A stretch of 64,000 nucleotides of DNA from CAVTWY01 sp963738615 (lineage in GTDB: Bacteria; Pseudomonadota; Gammaproteobacteria; Burkholderiales; Burkholderiaceae_C): NCBI GenBank assembly GCA_963738615.1, contig CAVTXI010000004.1, positions 992,001-1,056,000 of the forward strand, read 5' to 3'. Positions 43,364 to 57,244 of the stretch are shown here, piece by piece. Numbering within the stretch: the first letter of the stretch is position 1; the number at the start of each line of letters is the position of its first letter. The position numbers and the translations under genes were made by a program. The notes beneath the pieces were generated by a model. That model searched no databases. It saw nothing but the letters and a program-made list of their open reading frames with translations, and was not told where the DNA came from.

Positions 43364-44338
43364 TCAGTCCAGCTGCAAGCCGATCCTCTTCGCCACCGCG
43401 CCCCACGTCTTGTGGTCGGTCGCCAGCCGCGCCGCGGTATCGGCTGGCGAGGCCGCGACGACCTCCTGGTCACTCTGACGAAGGCGCTCGACGACATCGG
43501 CCTGCGCCAGCGCCGCCTTCATCGCCGCGTGCATCTGCTCGATCACGTTGGCCCGCGTGCCACGCGGCGCGAACAGGACAAGCGAGAACGTCGCATCGAA
43601 TCCCGCGAACCCGGACTCCGCGACGGTCGGCACCTCCGGCAGCAGCGCCGAGCGCTTCGCACCCGACACCGCCAGCGCGACCAGCTTGCCCGCGCGCACC
43701 TGCGGCAGCACGGTCGGCCCGGCGAGGAAGCCGCACTCGACCTGGCCGCCCATCACGTCCTGCATCGCCGGCGCCGGCCCCTTGTAGGGCACGTGCGTCA
43801 TGTCGATGCCGGCGGTCGACATGAAGAGCTCGGTCGTCAGGTGGCCTGGCGAACCCGCGCCGCCGGTGGCGTACGACATCTTCTTGTCCTTCGCGATGCG
43901 CACGAGGTCGGCCACGGTCTTCGCGCCCACCGCGGGGTTGCACACCAGCGTCTGGCTGAACGAACTCGCGCGCATCACCGGCTGCAGGTCTTCGGGCTTG
44001 AACGCGAGCTTCGGATAGACGTGCGGGTTGACGGTGACGAGCGTGTCGGTCGTCCACAGCCACGTGTAGCCATCGGGCGCCGCGCGCGCGGCTTCGCTGG
44101 CACCGAGGTTGCCGGCCGCGCCGGGCTTGTTGTCGACGATCAGCGGCTGCTTCAACGCCGGCTGCATCTTCTCGATCGCGCCGCGCAGCACGATGTCGCT
44201 GGGCCCGCCGGGCGGCAGCGGCACGATGAAGCGCACGGGTTTGTCGGGCCAGGTGCCTTGGGCGTGCGTGGTTGCGGCGATGGTCATCGCCATGGTCAGG
44301 GCGGTGGCGATGAAGGACAGGGTGCGGTTCAAGCTCAT
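43364..44338 (-). CDS. Bug-type tripartite tricarboxylate receptor protein
   Basis: 324 aa with a signal peptide (TALTMAMTIAATTHA) and the typical segments WPDKPVRFIVPLPPGGPSDI and VDNKPGAAGNLGA. Periplasmic receptor for small organic acids; the ligand cannot be predicted. No TctA/TctB transporter genes are nearby, which is common for this expanded family in Burkholderiales. Confidence 0.9.
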   Translation of the reverse strand: MSLNRTLSFIATALTMAMTIAATTHAQGTWPDKPVRFIVPLPPGGPSDIVLRGAIEKMQPALKQPLIVDNKPGAAGNLGASEAARAAPDGYTWLWTTDTLVTVNPHVYPKLAFKPEDLQPVMRASSFSQTLVCNPAVGAKTVADLVRIAKDKKMSYATGGAGSPGHLTTELFMSTAGIDMTHVPYKGPAPAMQDVMGGQVECGFLAGPTVLPQVRAGKLVALAVSGAKRSALLPEVPTVAESGFAGFDATFSLVLFAPRGTRANVIEQMHAAMKAALAQADVVERLRQSDQEVVAASPADTAARLATDHKTWGAVAKRIGLQLD

Positions 44339-44385
44339 GCCGTTTCTCCATGCGCCGGACGAGGGCCGGCGGGGAGGCCATCTTG

Positions 44386-47229
44386 TCACCCCACCACCCG
44401 CACCACCACCTTGCGCAACTCACTCGCCCACAACACCCCACTCGCCATGGCCACGCACAGCGCCCACTGGTCGAGCGACAACGGCACGGTGCCAAAGGCC
44501 GCATTCAGCCAGCCGACATGCACCACCGCCACCTGCAGCACCACCGCCAGCGCGATCGACCCCCACAGCCAGACGTTGACGAACGGGTTGATGAACGCGC
44601 TGGTGCGGTCCGAGCGCGCGTTGAAGCAGTTGAACAACTGCGCCAGCACCAGCACCGTGAAGCCCGCCGTGCGCGCGTTGGCAAGGTCCTTCGTGGCTTC
44701 ACTGCCTTCGATCAGGCCACCGGGCAGGTAGTAGTCGATCGTCAGCAGCGTCGCCAGCGCCATCACCGCGCCGGTCTGGACCACGCTCGACCACATGCGC
44801 GCATCGATCACGCGTGCGTCGCGTGGGCGCGGCGGGCGTGACATGACGTCGTCGGTGGACGGGTCGACACCCATCGCCAGCGCCGGCCCGGAGTCGGTGA
44901 CCAGATTGATCCACAGGATCTGCGTGGCCAGCAGCGGCAGCACGACGGCGTGTGCGCTGTACGCCCCAACGCCCAGATCGCTGCCGGCCAGGCCCAGCAC
45001 CCCCGCGCCGACGACGCCGAAGAACACCGTCAGCACCTCGCCCATGTTCGACGACAGCAGGTAGCGCAGGAACTTGCGGATGTTGGAGAAGATGGCGCGG
45101 CCCTCGCGCACCGCGTGCACGATGGTCGCGAAGTTGTCGTCGGCCAGGATCATCTTGGCCGCTTCCTTCGTCACTTCGGTACCGGTGATGCCCATCGCCA
45201 CGCCGATGTCGGCGGCCTTCAAGGCCGGTGCGTCGTTGACGCCGTCGCCCGTCATCGCAACGATCTGGCCGCTGGCCTGCAGCGCCGCGACGATGCGCAG
45301 CTTGTGCGCCGGCGCCACGCGCGCGAACACCGAAGTTGTTCGCACCGCGTCGTTGAATGCTGCATCGTCGAGTGCATCGATCTCGGCGCCGCTGAGCGCC
45401 GGCGCGCCGGCTTCGGTGATGCCGAGATCGGCCGCGATGCGCGCCGCGGTGCGCGGGTGGTCGCCGGTGATCATGATCACGCGGATGCCGGCGCCGCGTG
45501 CCTCCTGAATCGCCAGCGCGGCCTCCGGTCGCGGCGGGTCGATGATGCCGACGGTGCCGACGAAGATCAGCTCGCGCTCCATCGCGTCGTCGCTGCCCTG
45601 CGCGTCCTCACCCGCATCCAGCGGGCGATAGGCCACGGCCAGCGTGCGCAGCGCCGCGTCAGTCAGCGCCTCGACGTCGGCGACGATGCGCGCACGCAGC
45701 GCATCGTCGAGCGCGACCACGTCCATGCCCACGCGCGCCCGCGTGCAGTGCGCCAGCAGCACGTCGGGCGCGCCCTTGGTGACGATCACGAGCGCATCGC
45801 CGTGCTCATGGTCGCGCTCGATGCTCGACATCATCTTGCGCTGCGACGTGAACGGCACTTCGGCCACACGCTCGAAGCGCTGCCGGCGGCGCTCGGTCAC
45901 GCCCAACTTGCGCTCGGCCACCAGAAACGCCGCTTCGGTCGGGTCGCCGTGAATCTCCCAGCCGCCGTCGCTCGCTTGCCGCAGGTCGGCATTGCCGGCC
46001 AGGCTGCCGCCGGCGAGCACCACCACCTGTTCGGCGTGCAGCGGCCCGCCCTCGAGCACCGCGCCCTGGTGTTCGACCCGACCTTCGGGCGCGTAGCCAA
46101 CGCCGGTGACGTGCGTGCCGCCCGACAGCGTCATCACGCGCTCGATCGTCATCTCCGAGCGCGTCAGCGTGCCGGTCTTGTCGGAGCAGATCACCGACGC
46201 CGAGCCCAGCGTCTCCACCGACGACAGGTTCTTGACGATCGCGTTGGTGGCGCGCCATGCGCTGCACCCCGAGCGCGAGCACGACCGACAGGATCGCGGG
46301 CAGGCCTTCGGGCACCGCGGCCACCGCCAGCGACACGCCCAGCAGCAGCACGCGGGTCACGTCGCCCACGCTGCGGATGTCGGACAGCGCGAACAGCGTG
46401 CCCATCACGACCAACGCAATGATCACGACGGCGATGCCGAGCATGCGGCCGATGCGCGCCACCTCCAACGCGAGCGGTGTCGGTTCATCGACGGTGCTTT
46501 CGAGCAACGTCGCGATCGCGCCCATCTCGGTCGCATCGCCGTGGCGGTGATCACCGCACGCCCGCTGCCCTGCACGACCGCCGTGCCCTTGAAGACCATG
46601 TTCAGGCGGTCGCCGAGCGGCGCGGCAGCGGCCAGCGTCGCCGCGTCCTTCAGCACCGCTTCGCTCTCGCCGGTGAGCGAGGCTTCCTGCACGCGCAGCG
46701 CCGTGGCGTCGAGCAGGCGCGCATCGGCACCGACGGCGTCGCCCTCGCCGAGCAGCAGCAGATCGCCGCGTACCAACTCGGCGCTGGGCACGCGCAGCGC
46801 CTTGCCGTCGCGCATCACCGCCGATGTGGCCTCGGTCATGCGCGCCAGCGCGGCCACCGCGTCGCGCGCCTTGGCTTCCTGCATGAAGCCCAAAGCGCCG
46901 TTCAGCAGCACGACAGCCGCGATCACGATCGCATCGACCGGCCAGCCAACGCGGCCTTCGAGCCACCATGCGGCCAGCGCGATCACGATCGCCGCCAGCA
47001 GCAGATAGATCAGCGGGTCCTGGAAGTGCCCCAGCACGCGCCGCCACGTGGGCACCGGCGGCGCGCCACGCAATTCGTTGCGGCCGTGGCGTGCGAGGCG
47101 CAGCTCTGCTTCCGCGGCCGTGAGCCCACGTTCGAGATCGGCGCCGACGGTGCGCGCGACTTCAGCAGCGTCGATGACCGAAGGGTCGTCGATGTTGATT
47201 GCTGTTGCTGTCGCGCGCGGGCTGCTCAT
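44386..47229 (-). CDS. P2-type cation-transporting ATPase (two frameshifts)
   Basis: A ~945-residue SERCA/PMR1-like ATPase, likely for Ca2+ or Mn2+ export. From the N-terminus: cation-ATPase N domain, LTGESEAVLKD actuator motif, PEGLP in helix 4, DKTGTLT phosphorylation site (near 46155), and GDGVNDAPALKAADIGVAMG hinge. The frame changes twice: near 46539 a G is missing in a G run (ITATAM should be ITATGDATEMG), and near 46247 an extra C separates MAR from TNAIVKN. Both sides are otherwise intact, so I treat it as one gene with assembly errors. Confidence 0.85.
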
Positions 47230-47316
47230 CGCAGAGGAAGGGTACGCTTCTGCGTTGTCTTGCCTCGAGGTACGTCAACTTCCCGCTCGAGGCGACTGCG
47301 CTTCAATAAGGCATTC

Positions 47317-48613
47317 ATGCTCGGTCGATTTCATATCGCGCAGCGCCGTTCAGTCCTGGTGGTCGCCCTCATCAGCATCGTCACGGCAGCAGGGCTTGCT
47401 GCTGCGTGGTGGCTGCGCGCGCCCAGCGTCGCCGCCGTCGCGCTGCAAACCTCACCGCTCGTGCGCACGTTGCAGTTCTCCGCGCGCGTGGCCACGGCGT
47501 CGCGCGTCGATGTGGGCGCGACGCTCACCGGCCGCGTGCTGCAGGTGGCCGTCGCCGAAGGCGCACAAGTTAAACAAGGCGAGGTGTTGCTGCGTCTCGA
47601 AAGCGATGAGTTGCAAGCCGCGCTGATGCAGGCGCAGGCCGCCGAGCGCCAGGCCGCGGCGCGGCTGGCCGGCCTGCGCAGCACCGGGCGCAGCAGTGCG
47701 CAGGCTGCGCTCGCGCAAACCGATTCGGTGCTGACCGCCGCGCTGGCCGAGTTGAAGCGCACGCGCGAGCTGGTGGCGCAGGGCTTTCTCAGCCCAGCGC
47801 GCCTCGATGAAGTGCAGCGCACGGTTGCCGTCGCGCGAGCGCAGCAGGCCGGCGCGCAGGCGCAGCGCGCGGCCGCTGGTGATCAGGGCACCGAGACGTT
47901 GCAGGCGCAGGCGCAACTGAGCCTGGCCACCGCCGCCACAGCGGCGGCGCGTGCGCGCCTCGATCAAGCCGTGCTGACCGCGCCGGCCGATGCCAAGGTG
48001 CTGGCGCGGCTGGTCGAGCCGGGGCAGATCGTGCAACCCGGCCGCGCACTGCTGACGCTGGCGCTCGCGGGTGCGCCGCAGCTGGTCGCGCAGGCCGACG
48101 AGCGCTTTCTGGAACAGTTGCAGGTGGGGCAAAGCGCGATGGTGGTGGCCGACGCCTTCCCCGGCCAGCGCTTCGCCGCGCGCGTGCAGTCGATCGCGCC
48201 GCTGGTCGATGCGCAACGTGGCGCGGTCGAGGTGAAGTTCTCGTTGCCGCAAGCACCGCCGCCGTTCCTGCGCGAAGACATGACGCTGTCGGTGGAAGTC
48301 GAGACCGCACGCCGCGATGCCGCGCTTGCGGTGCCGGCCGGCGCTTTGCGTGGTGATGCCGGCGCAGCGCAGAACATGGTGTGGATCGAGCGCGGCGGCC
48401 GCGTGCGAGCAACGCGCGGTGCGCCTGGGCCTGCGCACGCTCGAAGCAGCCGAGGTGCTCGAAGGGCTGGCAGCCGGCGACATGGTGCTGGTCGGCGACG
48501 CGCCGCCGCCCGGCAAGCGCGTGCATGCCGATGTCAATGCTGTCGCCGCTGCGGCCACGAAGCCAGCACGCGAAGACGCCGGCTCGGCGATGACCAACGC
48601 GATGGGGCGCTGA
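47317..48613 (+). CDS. Periplasmic adaptor of ABC exporter, HlyD/MacA-like (one frameshift)
   Basis: A ~432-residue membrane fusion protein with an N-terminal anchor (residues ~13-32), a biotinyl-lipoyl-like segment GRVLQVAVAEGAQVKQGEVLL, a long coiled coil, and a beta-barrel part. Near 48405 the frame shifts by one base; the C-terminus continues as AVRLGLRTLEAAEVLEGL and ends at 48613. It heads an adaptor-permease-ATPase operon like macAB/devBCA. Confidence 0.82.
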
Positions 48614-48616
48614 GGC

Positions 48617-49870
48617 GTGACGTTCCCGAGCCTCGGCTTCGAACGCCGCGTCGCCACGCGCTTCTTGCGCGAGGGCCGCATGCAAACGCTGCTGATCATC
48701 GTCGGCGTGGCCGCGGGCGTGGCGGTGGTGGCCTACATCTCGGCGCTGATCACCGGCTTGCAGAAGAACACGCTCGACAAGACCTTGGGCGCGCAGGCGC
48801 ACGTGACGCTGACCGAGCGCGACGACGCCGTCACGCCGGCCCGCGCGCCGGCAGCGGGAACGACGCTGCTGGTGCAGACGCAGCCGCGCGCGCAGCGCCC
48901 GCGCTCGATCGCCAATTGGCAAGCGCTGGTGCCGCTGCTGGAAGCGCTGCCGGGCGTGGCCGCCGTGTCGCCGATGGTGTCCACCGCGGGCCTGGCGGTG
49001 CGCGGCGAAGCCACGAAGTCGATCGCGCTGGTGGGCGTGGATCTCGAGCGCTACGAACGCATCGTCGGCCTGCGCGCGAAGGTCGTCAGCGGTGTGGCGC
49101 GACTGGGGCCCGGCGAGGGCATCGTCGGCCGCGAACTGGCAGACGATCTGGGCGTGCGCGTGGGCGACCGCATCGGTTTGATCACGGGCGGTGTCAGCAC
49201 CGCGACCACGGGTGGCGTCAGCGATTCCTTCCGCATCACCGCACTCGTCGATCTGGGCGTGCGCGAACTCAACCGCCGCACCGTCATCGTGCCGCTGCGC
49301 GCCGCGCAAAGCCTGGCCGCGCTGCCCGGCGGCGCGACCAGCCTCGACCTCACGCTCGACGACATCTGGTCGGCGCAAACCCTGGCCGACGACCTCTCGC
49401 AGCGCCTGCCCTACCAGGTCGAAAGCTGGCAGCAGGCCAACGCGCAACTCGTTTCGGCGCTGAACGCGCAGTCGGTCAGCACGGGCGTGATCCGCGCGGT
49501 GGTGCTGGTGGTCGTCGTGCTCGGCATCGCCAGCGTGCTGGTGGTGTCGGTCGTGCAGAAGCGCCGCGAGATCGGCATCCTGCGCGCGATGGGCGCCACG
49601 CAAGGCCAGGTACTGCGCATCTTTCTGCTGCAAGGCGCAATCGTCGGCGCCATCGGCTCGGCCCTGGGCGTGATGCTCGCGGTGGTGCTGATCTGGGTCT
49701 TCTCGCATCTGGCGCTCGGCGCCGACGGCCTGCCGCTGTTCTCGATCACGCTGCAACCCGGCCTGGCCTTGCAGGTGGCCGGTATCGCCACGTTCTGCGG
49801 CGTGCTCGCCGCAGTGGCGCCGGCCCGCCGCGCCGCGAAGCTGGACCCGGCCTTGGCGATTCGCCTGTGA
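48617..49870 (+). CDS. ABC exporter permease, MacB/LolE-like (FtsX family)
   Basis: 417 aa. GTG start three bases after the adaptor. One membrane helix near residues 22-46, a large periplasmic domain, then three helices in the C-terminal FtsX domain (SVVQKRREIGILRAMGATQG is the family signature, near residue 312). It forms an efflux or lipoprotein-release complex with its neighbours; the substrate is unknown. Confidence 0.88.
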   Translation: MTFPSLGFERRVATRFLREGRMQTLLIIVGVAAGVAVVAYISALITGLQKNTLDKTLGAQAHVTLTERDDAVTPARAPAAGTTLLVQTQPRAQRPRSIANWQALVPLLEALPGVAAVSPMVSTAGLAVRGEATKSIALVGVDLERYERIVGLRAKVVSGVARLGPGEGIVGRELADDLGVRVGDRIGLITGGVSTATTGGVSDSFRITALVDLGVRELNRRTVIVPLRAAQSLAALPGGATSLDLTLDDIWSAQTLADDLSQRLPYQVESWQQANAQLVSALNAQSVSTGVIRAVVLVVVVLGIASVLVVSVVQKRREIGILRAMGATQGQVLRIFLLQGAIVGAIGSALGVMLAVVLIWVFSHLALGADGLPLFSITLQPGLALQVAGIATFCGVLAAVAPARRAAKLDPALAIRL

Positions 49871-50626
<756 letters not shown>

Positions 50627-51653
50627 CAGCGAACCGACGACGCGCGAAAAGCGCGCGCTGCTGATGATGCTGGCGCTGGTGTCGGCCGCGCTGGCCTGGA
50701 TCCTCGCGCCGTTCTACGGCACGATCTTGTGGGGCATCGATCATCGCGCTGCTGTTTGCGCCACTCCACCGCTGGCTGCTGCCGCGCCTGGCGCAACGTC
50801 GAACGCCAGCGGCGTTGTTGACCCTGCTGATCGTGCTCGTGATGGTGGTGCTGCCGCTGGCGCTGATCGCCGCCGCGCTGACCCGCGAGGCCAACAGCGT
50901 CTATGCGCAACTTCAGTCGGGCGAGCTGAACGCCACGCGCTACTTCCGCGGCGTGTTCGACGCCCTGCCCGACTGGGTCACCGCGTGGCTGGACCGCTTC
51001 GGGCTCGTGGACTTCAACACGCTTCAGCGGCGCCTGACGGAAGCGCTCGCGCGCGGCAGCCAGTTCATCGCGACGCGGGCATTGGGCCTGGGCCAACTCA
51101 CCGTCGAATTCATCGTCGATCTGTTCATCACGCTGTACCTGGCCTTCTTCCTGATCCGTGACGGCGACGCGCTGGTACGCACGCTGCGCGACGCAGTGCC
51201 GCTGGCCCCGGCGCACCGCAGCGAGCTGGTGCAGAAGTTCACGGTCGTGATCCGTGCCACCGTCAAGGGCAACCTGCTGGTGGCCGCGCTGCAAGGCTTT
51301 CTCGGCGGCTTGGCGTTCTGGTTCCTCGGCGTCAACGGTGCGCTGCTGTGGGGCGTGGTGATGGCCTTCTTGTCGCTGCTGCCGGCGGTCGGCGCCGTCC
51401 TCGTGTGGGGGCCGGTGGCGCTGTACTTCTTGTTCACCGGCGCGCTCTGGCAAGGCGTGGGGCTTGTTGCCTGGGGCGTGCTCGTGATCGGCCTGGTGGA
51501 CAACCTGCTGCGGCCGATCCTCGTCGGCAAGGACACTCGGCTGCCTGACTACGTGGTGCTGATGACGACGCTCGGCGGCATGGTGATCTTCGGCATCAAC
51601 GGTTTCGTGCTCGGCCCCGCGATCGCGGCGATGTTTGTCGCGGTGTGGCACAT

Positions 51654-54023
<2,370 letters not shown>

Positions 54024-54092
54024 TTGCGAGCCCCCGGCCAGCAGACGTGCCGACAGTGTCGAGCGCGGGTCAGGCGCGCGCCATGATCCATC

Positions 54093-54374
54093 TCAAAGCG
54101 GACATGCAGGCCGAAAGCGCCGCGCGCGATCGACCAGGCTCAGCATCTCGTCGGCCGCGTGCAGCGTCAGCCGATGCCGCGTGAAACCCGGCCGCGGCGA
54201 GATGTGAACGGCCATCTCGCGCGCGAGCAGCAGTTGCCGCTCGGGCGCTTGCGCCAGCAGCGCGATGACCAAGTTCTCGAGTGCGACGACGCGCACGCGC
54301 AGTTGCGCCAATTCGGTCTGCGTGGACAGCGGCGCCGTCGGGCTTGGGCTGGATCTCGAGGCGATGCTTCTCAT
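54093..54374 (-). CDS. Hypothetical protein, 93 aa
   Basis: A short frame starting MRSIASRS with a heptad-like stretch TELAQLRVRVVALENLVIAL that may form a coiled coil, followed by a polar end. I do not recognise a family. It lies 69 bases upstream of the copper ATPase gene on the same strand. Codon use is normal, so it is plausibly real. Confidence 0.45.
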   Translation of the reverse strand: MRSIASRSSPSPTAPLSTQTELAQLRVRVVALENLVIALLAQAPERQLLLAREMAVHISPRPGFTRHRLTLHAADEMLSLVDRARRFRPACPL

Positions 54375-54691
54375 GTCGCATCGTGGCGCGGCGGTGGCGC
54401 TCGATCTGTGCGCTGTCGAACACAAGGGCGATGACGCCGAGCTCGGCGCGTGTCGGGTGCGTCGGAAGTGGATCCGTGCCGCGCGAGTGGGTGAGGAGCG
54501 CTGTGGCAACTGACGTTGGCCGGCAAGCATCGGGCTGCCGCGGCCGACGATGTCCGTCGACTGGGCGGCCGTTTGGCTGCTCGCGAGGAGCCGTGGGCAT
54601 ACGCCAGGGTGGCACACTCCGATCGAAGCGGCGGCGGGTCGGATCGAATGCCCGGCTGGCGTCATCGACGTATTGTTGAAGTCACGCTGTT

Positions 54692-54812
54692 ATGTATGAC
54701 CTGCATCGCCTTGGGTGGAACAGCTTTCAGCAACTGTGTCTCACCATAGCTCGGGAGACGCTTGGTCAGACGGTGCAGTCGTTTCTGGATTCGAATGCGG
54801 TCGGCGGGCGAC
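54692..54812 (+). pseudogene. N-terminal remnant of a restriction-like/nSTAND-type protein
   Basis: About 40 codons read MYDLHRLGWNSFQQLCLTIA then RETLGQTVQSFLDSN, after which likeness ends. From memory this opening belongs to large proteins with a Mrr-like nuclease fold and an nSTAND ATPase domain, a type found among anti-phage genes. The remaining body is absent; the sequence runs into the VIT gene region. The rest of 54375-54883 holds nothing I can identify. Confidence 0.45.
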
Positions 54813-54883
54813 CACCGCCTGCTTCGTGCACCAGTCTCGGCGAGCCCATAGCCGCGTGGTGCTCACGCCCGAGCGCACAACGC

Positions 54884-55582
54884 TCAAACCGCCGCACCAA
54901 ACAACGACCCCACACCGGCGGTGATCGCCATCGCCAGCGCGCCCCAGAAGGTGACGCGCACGGCGCTGGCGAACACCGGTGCACCACCGGCCCGCGCCGC
55001 GACCACACCCAGCAGTGCCAGGAACGCCAGCGACATCGCCGACACCCACAGCATCAGGTTGCGCCCCGACGCCAGCCAGACCACGGCCAACGGCAGTGCG
55101 GCGCCGATGGCGAAGCTCGCCGCCGACGCCAGCGCGGCCTGCACCGGCCGCGCGGCGAGCGTCGTCGAGATGCCAAGCTCGTCGCGCGCGTGGGTGCCGA
55201 TGGCATCGTGCGCCATCAACTGCTCGGCCACTTGCTTGGCGAGCGCGGGCTCGAGCCCGCGGCCGACGTAGATCGCGGCGAGTTCGCGGTGCTCGGCGGC
55301 GGGGTCGCTCGCCAACTCGGCGCGCTCGCGCGCCAGATCGGCCTTTTCGGTGTCGGCCTGCGAATGCACCGACACATACTCGCCGGCCGCCATCGACATC
55401 GCGCCGGCCACCAGCCCGGCGACGCCGGTCAAGAGAACGTTGCGCGGCTCCGCACTGGCCGCTGCGACGCCGACCACCAGGCTCGCGGTCGACACGATGC
55501 CGTCGTTGGCGCCGAGCACGGCTGCGCGCAGCCAGCCGATGCGATCGCTGCGGTGCCATTCGGGGTGGGTGCGGCGCGGCAT
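54884..55582 (-). CDS. VIT1/CCC1-family iron/manganese transporter
   Basis: 232 aa. Segments RAAVLGANDGIVSTASLVVG, GAMSMAAGEYVSV and the cytoplasmic metal-binding helices (RERAELASDPAAEHRELAAI) are typical of the family. Five membrane helices fit. ATG at 55582 is chosen because residues upstream look non-coding and the family usually begins a few residues before this motif. Confidence 0.9.
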   Translation of the reverse strand: MPRRTHPEWHRSDRIGWLRAAVLGANDGIVSTASLVVGVAAASAEPRNVLLTGVAGLVAGAMSMAAGEYVSVHSQADTEKADLARERAELASDPAAEHRELAAIYVGRGLEPALAKQVAEQLMAHDAIGTHARDELGISTTLAARPVQAALASAASFAIGAALPLAVVWLASGRNLMLWVSAMSLAFLALLGVVAARAGGAPVFASAVRVTFWGALAMAITAGVGSLFGAAV

Positions 55583-55616
55583 GCCTTGACGTGACCAACA
55601 ACGCTCGAGCCGCCAG

Positions 55617-57206
55617 CTAGGCCAACGGCCACTGCGCCCAGATCGCCTGTTCAGCGTGCGTCGCTCCGGGGCGAAAGCCCACGGCGCCGCCCATCGCCTT
55701 GGCGATCTCGCGAGCCTGCGCGAGGTTGCCACCGTAAGCGTGGTCGAAATCGTCGGACTCTTTGCCCGCCAACTCCGTGGCCGCCAGGTCGGCGATGCCG
55801 GCCGCGGCGTCGGACACCACCGCACGTGCGGCCTGGCCCACACGCAGCACCGTCAGCCCGATCTCGCTGCCCTGCGGTGCGGCGTCCATCGCTTTCAGCA
55901 GCAGCGTGCTCAGTACGTCCTGCACGCGCTGTCGGTCGCCTGCGATCCACAGGGGTTCTTCCTCGAAAGACAGCTTCACGCTTGCGTCGCGCACGTGGGC
56001 GGGTGTGGCGCAAGCTTCGACCGCGCCACGGGCACAGTCGCGAAGGTCGACCCAATTGGCAGGCCGTGAAGGTGGCGTGGCCAGCGCAGGCGCAACCTCG
56101 ATCGTGCGGCCGGCGGGCCGCACCACGCACACGCCAAGATCCTGATCATCGACACGGGTCTGCACCAGCGAAACCTCCACGGGAAACCGGTCTTCGCCAC
56201 CTTCGTCCGTCTGGACGCGCACGCCGTCCAGGACCAGCAGGCACGATGTCCAGGCGAGCCCATGCTCGTCGACCACCGCGTTGGGGCTGACCTCCGGCGA
56301 GTTGACCAGCCGCACGCGATCGTCGATGCCCGGCAGGATCTGCGTGATCGCGCAGCCGTGCAGCACCTTGCGCTCGGCGCCGAACAGCCATTCCGCCGCA
56401 GGGTTGACCCACTGGATGCGGCCGAAGGCGTCGAAGGCCACGACGGCGTCATGCACGTGGTCGACCAGGACGCGCATGCGCCGCTGCGCCAGCGTCAAGT
56501 GTTCACGCGCCATCTCGTGCTCTTGCGACTCGTCGCGCAGGTTGCGCCCCAGGTCTGACAGCCGCAGCGAAAAGCTGCGCAAGACGACCGGCGCCGACAG
56601 CGCCATCAGCACCGACGCCAGCGACAGAAAGCCCAGCCAACGCCGTGCCGCGCTGGAAGACTCTTCGGCCAGACGGGCGCTTGTCAATCGCTGTTCGAGC
56701 GCGAGATTGCGAATGCGCTTGATGGCGTCCTGCACGCGTACGCGCTGCGGCCCGCTGACGCGAAGTCGCGACTGCACCTCGGCCGCGCCCAATCGCTGCT
56801 CCTGCGCGCACGCCTTGCGCAGCGGTTCGACCACGCTCTGCTCGTACAGCAACACCTCGCGCCGCAGTGATGCCAGCGCGTCGAGCATCTCGGGTCGCTC
56901 GACCAGCAGCCGGCTCAGTCGCGTCAGCACGGGCGGCCACGTTGCGGCGGAAAGCTCTTCGGCCGACAGGGGGGGGCCGCCGGTGATGGCGCACATCGCG
57001 CGCGATGCCAGCGGCTGCGTTGCCGACTCGACCTCGTTGATCGACGTGACCACCTCGTCGCTGCGCACGCGGGCGGCGTCATAGCGCCTGGCCTGATCGA
57101 CCGCACGCCACGTCAGCCCAAGCAGCGCGAGGATCATGATCGCCAGCACGCCGAACAGAAGCGTGAAGCGGGTAGCGAGTCGTGGGTGCTTGCGGGTCTG
57201 GGGCAC
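55617..57206 (-). CDS. Membrane PAS sensor with degenerate kinase-like domain
   Basis: 529 aa from a GTG at 57206; a longer start would overlap metG. Membrane helices near residues 15-35 and 190-210, a helical periplasmic region, a PAS domain (DAVVAFDAFGRIQWVNPAAE), and a C-terminal HATPase-like part (WIAGDRQRVQDVLSTLLLKAMDAAP). The phosphoacceptor histidine region is missing, the N-box asparagine is replaced, and the G1 box reads DAAAGI. I infer a non-catalytic sensor or a decaying kinase. No response regulator is adjacent. Confidence 0.75.
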   Translation of the reverse strand: MPQTRKHPRLATRFTLLFGVLAIMILALLGLTWRAVDQARRYDAARVRSDEVVTSINEVESATQPLASRAMCAITGGPPLSAEELSAATWPPVLTRLSRLLVERPEMLDALASLRREVLLYEQSVVEPLRKACAQEQRLGAAEVQSRLRVSGPQRVRVQDAIKRIRNLALEQRLTSARLAEESSSAARRWLGFLSLASVLMALSAPVVLRSFSLRLSDLGRNLRDESQEHEMAREHLTLAQRRMRVLVDHVHDAVVAFDAFGRIQWVNPAAEWLFGAERKVLHGCAITQILPGIDDRVRLVNSPEVSPNAVVDEHGLAWTSCLLVLDGVRVQTDEGGEDRFPVEVSLVQTRVDDQDLGVCVVRPAGRTIEVAPALATPPSRPANWVDLRDCARGAVEACATPAHVRDASVKLSFEEEPLWIAGDRQRVQDVLSTLLLKAMDAAPQGSEIGLTVLRVGQAARAVVSDAAAGIADLAATELAGKESDDFDHAYGGNLAQAREIAKAMGGAVGFRPGATHAEQAIWAQWPLA

Positions 57207-57244
57207 GGCGCGCAGTCTAAGTGTGCTGTCCCTAGAATTCCCGG

